From positions 45,157 to 109,156 of the forward strand of contig QXXF01000015.1 in the NCBI GenBank assembly GCA_009911365.1: a stretch of DNA of 64,000 nt. Direction: 5' to 3'. Numbering within the stretch: position 1 is the stretch's first letter; each line of letters begins with the position of its first letter. The stretch comes from Clostridiales bacterium. Lineage in GTDB: Bacteria > Bacillota > Clostridia > Peptostreptococcales > Anaerovoracaceae. Positions 63,892-64,000 of this stretch are shown here, one piece after another. The position numbers and the translations under genes were made by a program. Under the pieces are notes generated by a model. The model had not been told where the DNA came from and searched no databases. It saw only the letters and a list, made by a program, of their open reading frames with translations.

Positions 63892-63974
63892 GCGGCTGTG
63901 GCGGAATAGGCAGACGCGCACGGTTGAGGGCCGTGTGGGCGACCGTATGGGTTCAAGTCCCATCAGCCGCACCA
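63892..63974 (+). tRNA. tRNA-Leu, anticodon GAG
   Basis: Class II tRNA. Acceptor arms GCGGCTG and CAGCCGC pair; the anticodon stem is CACGG/CCGTG with loop TTGAGGG, anticodon GAG. A long variable arm fits leucine. CCA is encoded (63972-63974). Confidence 0.95.
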
Positions 63975-63978
63975 ATGG

Positions 63979-64000
63979 GAACGTTGAAATTTCAACGTTC
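63979..64000 (+). terminator. Probable tRNA terminator stem at the window edge
   Basis: A 22-base perfect palindrome, arms GAACGTTGAA and TTCAACGTTC, begins 5 bases after the CCA. A T-run would fall beyond the window. Confidence 0.55.

Noticed and set aside
1-64000. CRISPR arrays, insertion sequences and rRNA genes
   Set aside because: No regular repeat-spacer pattern, no transposase reading frame and no rRNA sequence were seen on either strand.

Overview
The window looks like chromosome of an anaerobic, low-to-mid GC Firmicute of class Clostridia. Evidence: strong AGGAGG-type ribosome binding sites with TTG/GTG starts, a bacterial class A-like RNase P RNA, the order dgt-dnaG-rpoD-trmK-nif3, the nifS-nifU-mnmA cluster, a SCIFF/radical-SAM maturase pair (a clostridial hallmark), a giant 2-hydroxyacyl-CoA dehydratase activase and several ferredoxin-like proteins. 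The genus cannot be fixed from sequence alone; an Anaerovoracaceae/Peptostreptococcales-type organism is a guess.

Layout. 1-4.2 kb: end of an NhaC antiporter, then a translationally coupled operon of ECF sigma factor, membrane protein, ABC ATPase and ABC permease. 4.2-6.7 kb: fabF and crcB on divergent overlapping promoters, a small DUF896 protein and the corpse of an AlbA_2-type regulator. 6.7-9.4 kb: nifS-nifU-mnmA (sulfur mobilisation to Fe-S clusters and tRNA thiolation). 9.4-20 kb: ferredoxin-fused aldo/keto reductase, two FtsX-type ABC ATPase/permease fusions, RarD, a metallo-hydrolase, a PHP phosphoesterase and RecQ. 20.1-21.8 kb: SCIFF maturase and, unusually, a SCIFF precursor that has lost one of its six cysteines. 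22-27.6 kb: two DeoR regulators followed by a PhnX-like hydrolase, an organophosphate-type MFS transporter and a hydroxyethylphosphonate-dehydrogenase-like iron alcohol dehydrogenase; this reads as a candidate phosphonate-use locus. 27.7-31.2 kb: an HTH-like protein, a von Willebrand A protein, a secreted transglutaminase-like protein and a cysteine-rich, perhaps spore-coat, protein.

31.2-42.9 kb is mostly housekeeping: Bax-inhibitor-1 protein, M16 peptidase, dUTPase, a catalase split into two overlapping genes, phosphate transport (DUF47-PiT), dgt, dnaG, rpoD, trmK, nif3 and rnpB. 43-49 kb is an AT-richer accessory patch with a methyltransferase, DUF3788, a self-inhibited Fic protein, LysR/LysE and several gene remnants (GNAT, VOC and serC tails). 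49-58.3 kb: LysR/MATE divergent pair, a membrane-anchored MerR with its ABC exporter, a CofE-like ligase, an orphan tyrosine recombinase, a second MATE pump and a Cys-rich protein. 58.6-64 kb: the 1422-residue activase, a YebC regulator and tRNA-Leu(GAG).

No CRISPR array, complete insertion sequence, prophage or rRNA gene is visible. The three observations most worth checking are the five-cysteine SCIFF peptide, the two-gene split catalase and the phosphonate-type operon.
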